Part shown: positions 61,371 to 64,000 of the stretch, piece by piece
Position numbering within the stretch: position 1 is the first letter of the stretch
Layout: each line of letters starts with the position of its first letter
Assembly: GCA_963556145.1 (NCBI GenBank)
Contig: OY744467.1
Location: 682,001 to 746,000 of the forward strand
Direction of reading: 5' to 3'
Length of the DNA: 64,000 bases
DNA from: Hygrocybe punicea
Taxonomy: Eukaryota > Basidiomycota > Agaricomycetes > Agaricales > Hygrophoraceae
The notes under the pieces: generated by a model
The model's database searches: none
Seen by the model: only the letters and a program-made list of their open reading frames with translations
Told to the model about the DNA's origin: nothing
Program-made: the position numbers and the translations under genes

Positions 61371-64000
61371 TCTCCAGGGTACTTTAAATAAAGACCATCC
61401 CTGGTCGATACTACATGGACTCAGGATTCGGATGCATGAGATGAAGCCGACACGGTGGTCGTGGAAGTGGGTTTGACAGGACGAGGCGGGTCGTGGAAGA
61501 CGCGAATGGGGACAGCGGATGGTGACTAGCGGAGCTCGATGGATGGTCAGAGGCTGAGAGCGGTGAATGGGGAACAAAACGGGTGAAGCCGGTGTCGAGC
61601 GAAAGGGAAACAAAGTACATAGAACCAGGGGAAAAGGGAACTGAGCGGAAATGAAAGAAGAGATGGAAATCTACAAAAACGGGACAAATGGAGAGCGGAA
61701 ATGCAAATTAGATGAGAAAATAAATAAATGTCGGGTATCGGAAAGAGGGGACACGATAGAAATGAAGTCGGGATAAAACTAAACATGACATAGGATTGGG
61801 GGCGGGTGACAGAGACGAGTAAGGCATGAGCAGAAACGAAAATAAAACGCAAGCGGATGACAAAGACGATCTAGGCAGGTCGAGTTAGGGGCGGCGGCTT
61901 TGGTGGCTGTGTCAACGGGTGGCAGAAACAGTGGCATAGGCTGCGGAAAGCATAAAACGATAAGCTTGGTGACGTGAGCATAGAGATACGATGATGACGG
62001 TAGACATGATATGACAATGGCGGAGGTTCGATACGATATGACGACAACGGAGGTTTGATGGATGACAACGGAGGTTCGATATACAATGGCGGAGGTTCGA
62101 TAGACAGCGGCGGAGGTTCGATATGTCAATACTAATATGGGGTGATCATCAACGGATGTGATATCAGCCTCATACTGGGCGGTTCAGCACCGGCTTGGAC
62201 CCATGGGGAAGCATTCCCCCCCATGGAGCTGAGAAATAATGGTCGGGTGGGTTGGGAATCGAAGCCGAGACAGGGAACATTGTGTCTGGGTCGAAACGGT
62301 GGCGGAAACGGTGGGTCATGGAAAGCGGAGAACAATGTCAACGGGTTTAATGCGGGTGCGTGAGCGGATTAGTCGGGTGCGTGGGGAACGAGTGAAGCGG
62401 TGCGTCGGGTTTGTAAGTGGGTGCGGCGGGTTTGTAAGCGGGTTCGTTGGGTGCGACGGATTCATAAGCGGGTGTGTCGGGTACGTTGGGTGTATTATGC
62501 AGGTGCCGGGTGTGTCGGGAATGAGTGTATTTCTTTTTATCTTTCTTTTATCTCTGACGTTTTTCTTTCTTTTTATTTATTTAATCTATCTATGTATATA
62601 TTTCTTATGCCGATGGATGGTGAGGGGTTTTCGTAGGGTCGGGTTCAGTGGGTACGGGGGTGCGAAGGTGGCGGGTACGGGATGTGAAACCAGAACCGGA
62701 AGCAGAGGCTCGAATTGAGTGCCGCTGCTCGAATGGAGCTGGAACCGGCAGCGGATGCTGCAGAATCGTTGGGAATGCATCCAGGTTCGTAGTCGGGTGC
62801 TGTGATGCAGGTCGCGGATCCGGATCCAGAACCCGGTGTAGCGGGTAGGTTGAAAATGGGTTGGAGGGCAGGTGTCGGGTCTGATGTCGGGTGCATATGG
62901 TGACGACAATGGTGCTAGATCGCTGACGGGGGCGGCATGGACATTGCAGGGCATTGGGTCTGTGCTTTGGGTGTCATTGACGTGATCTGGGTGATCTGGG
63001 TGGTGGATCTGACAACGCGGGTGTCTTGACTAGCAGAAGGACTCGAATTTGGGGCGACGGAGGTGAACATGGGACTCCGTGGGGTTGACTGTGGTTACGT
63101 GGGACCATTCAAGGTGGCAAAAGGTCGAGGGAGCAGGAAATGGGTGGTCGGGTGTGGCGGTACAGGATAGGACGATGTTGGGTGACGGAGGCGGATGACT
63201 TGGGCGGATATGATGGGATGTGGTGTTGCGTGACGTGGATCGTGGTTGTGTGAGGTCGTTCGAGGGTGCTGGAGTTCGGGGAAGCAGTAAATGAGTGGTC
63301 AGGTTGGTATGGCGTAGGGCGAGTTTTTGATGCGGAGGTCGACGGCACGGGCGAATGGGGCAAAACATGGGACTGTGTGATGTGGCTCGTGGATCCATGG
63401 AGCTGTACGAGATGGTTCGTGGTAATGTGGGGTCGTACGAGGCTGCAGGAGGTCGGGGAATGCAGGTAATGGGTGGTCGGGGTTGGGGTCGACGAGGGGT
63501 GACATGGCGGCTCGCGTGGGATGAAGAGGGTCGGGGGCGGACTCGTTTGGGATTGATAAGGGCCATGCTGAGGTGCGGGGGTGTGAATATGGGTGTGGGA
63601 GGTGGTTGTACGCAGTGGTCATTGGTGCTGGGTCTGGGAATGCGGGTACAAGGCGGCATGGTATGATGCCTGAACACGACGGGGGACAGGTAGTACAGGC
63701 TCGCGAGGGACGATGTGGCGTGCTGGGAACTGGTACGAGGCGGCGGGTGGTTCAATGAAGATGTGAGCGGCCGGGGATGTCGAGTACAGGGGGGCACGAG
63801 GAAGGATGACGTGGCAACAGCGTGGGGCATCGATGATGACGAGGATGGCTCGTGAGAGCTCGCGAATGACAGTGTGGGGCTCTGGGAGGCTGTACAAGGC
63901 GGCGGATGGGTTCAACGAAGGCATGAGCGGCTGGGGATGTCGTATACAGCGGGTGCATGAGGCAGGTTGACTTGGCACGGCGTGGGGTATTGATAATGGC
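61371..64000 (-). mobile_element. Interior of a reverse-oriented, probably non-autonomous LTR element
   Basis: The first 50 bp next to the LTR match the large element's sequence before its 3' LTR (CGACCA-GGATGGTCT ... GGAGA), so it belongs to a related family. The rest, to the window end, is low-complexity with many CGGGT/ACCCG-type and GGTTCGATA-type short repeats (for example 62010-62120 and 62370-62520). Long frames (up to 266 aa, Pro/His/Ser/Thr-rich, 63030-63830) resemble no gag, protease, transcriptase or integrase. It is read as an element that has lost or never had coding genes. The left LTR, if any, is outside the window. Confidence 0.55.

Noticed and set aside
63030..63830. 266-aa reverse-strand frame as a candidate gene
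   Set aside because: Low-complexity Pro/His/Thr-rich reading in GGGT-rich repeat DNA with no start context or domain.
1..64000. tRNA, rRNA genes or CRISPR arrays
   Set aside because: No cloverleaf with a B-box-like GGTTCGAATCC, no rRNA core motifs and no regularly spaced identical repeats with unique spacers were found; the tandem arrays are minisatellites or retroelement units.

Overview
The window is nuclear DNA of a basidiomycete mushroom-type fungus (Agaricomycetes). Genes are compact, with introns of 44-95 bp (one of 139 bp) bearing GTRNGT-like donors and CTNAY-like branch sites. Housekeeping proteins are of fungal type, and Ty3-type retroelements, hAT-like elements and an agaricomycete dispersed zinc-finger ORF family surround them. 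No species is assigned.

Layout. Positions 1-5.0 kb hold repeats and a decayed zinc-finger/PHD-like gene. Positions 4,998-14,833 are a nearly intact Ty3-type LTR retrotransposon with 794-bp LTRs, gag-protease and pol, plus a spliced accessory gene on the opposite strand between pol and the 3' LTR. It sits exactly in front of the stop codon of the decayed gene. Positions 15.6-39.9 kb are the conserved gene block: ELP6 (-), a NIMA-related kinase (-), a TRS65-like TRAPPII subunit (+), SNX3 (-), a disordered protein (+), a broken unknown gene (-), SQS1 with R3H and G-patch (+), a small membrane protein (-), the SNARE USE1 (+) and FGAM synthase ADE6 (+). Most exon-intron models here were rebuilt base by base and keep phase throughout.

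Positions 40.0-41.6 kb (-) encode what reads as a pentameric ligand-gated ion channel homologue: an extracellular beta domain with the FPFD motif, four membrane segments and the M2-M3 LPKxY motif. This is unexpected in a fungus and is the best candidate for something new. A DUF4436-type membrane protein follows at 44.7-46.1 kb, inside an old inverted duplication.

Positions 46.4-64 kb are a nested repeat landscape. They hold two non-autonomous hAT-like elements with perfect 8-bp target duplications, each with its empty site preserved in an inverted copy in the same window. There is a foldback element with about 1.1-kb arms around an 81-bp loop, invaded by a hAT element and by a tandem LTR-int-LTR-int-LTR-int-LTR array of a small non-autonomous retroelement. 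An H-type lectin gene follows, then a divergent, reverse-oriented LTR related to the big retrotransposon with a non-coding interior running off the window.

Functionally the gene block is mixed housekeeping: tRNA wobble modification (ELP6), mitosis (NIMA kinase), Golgi and endosome traffic (TRS65, SNX3, USE1), splicing/ribosome biogenesis (SQS1) and purine synthesis (ADE6). No operon-like logic is expected, but several gene pairs share very short divergent or tandem spacers.
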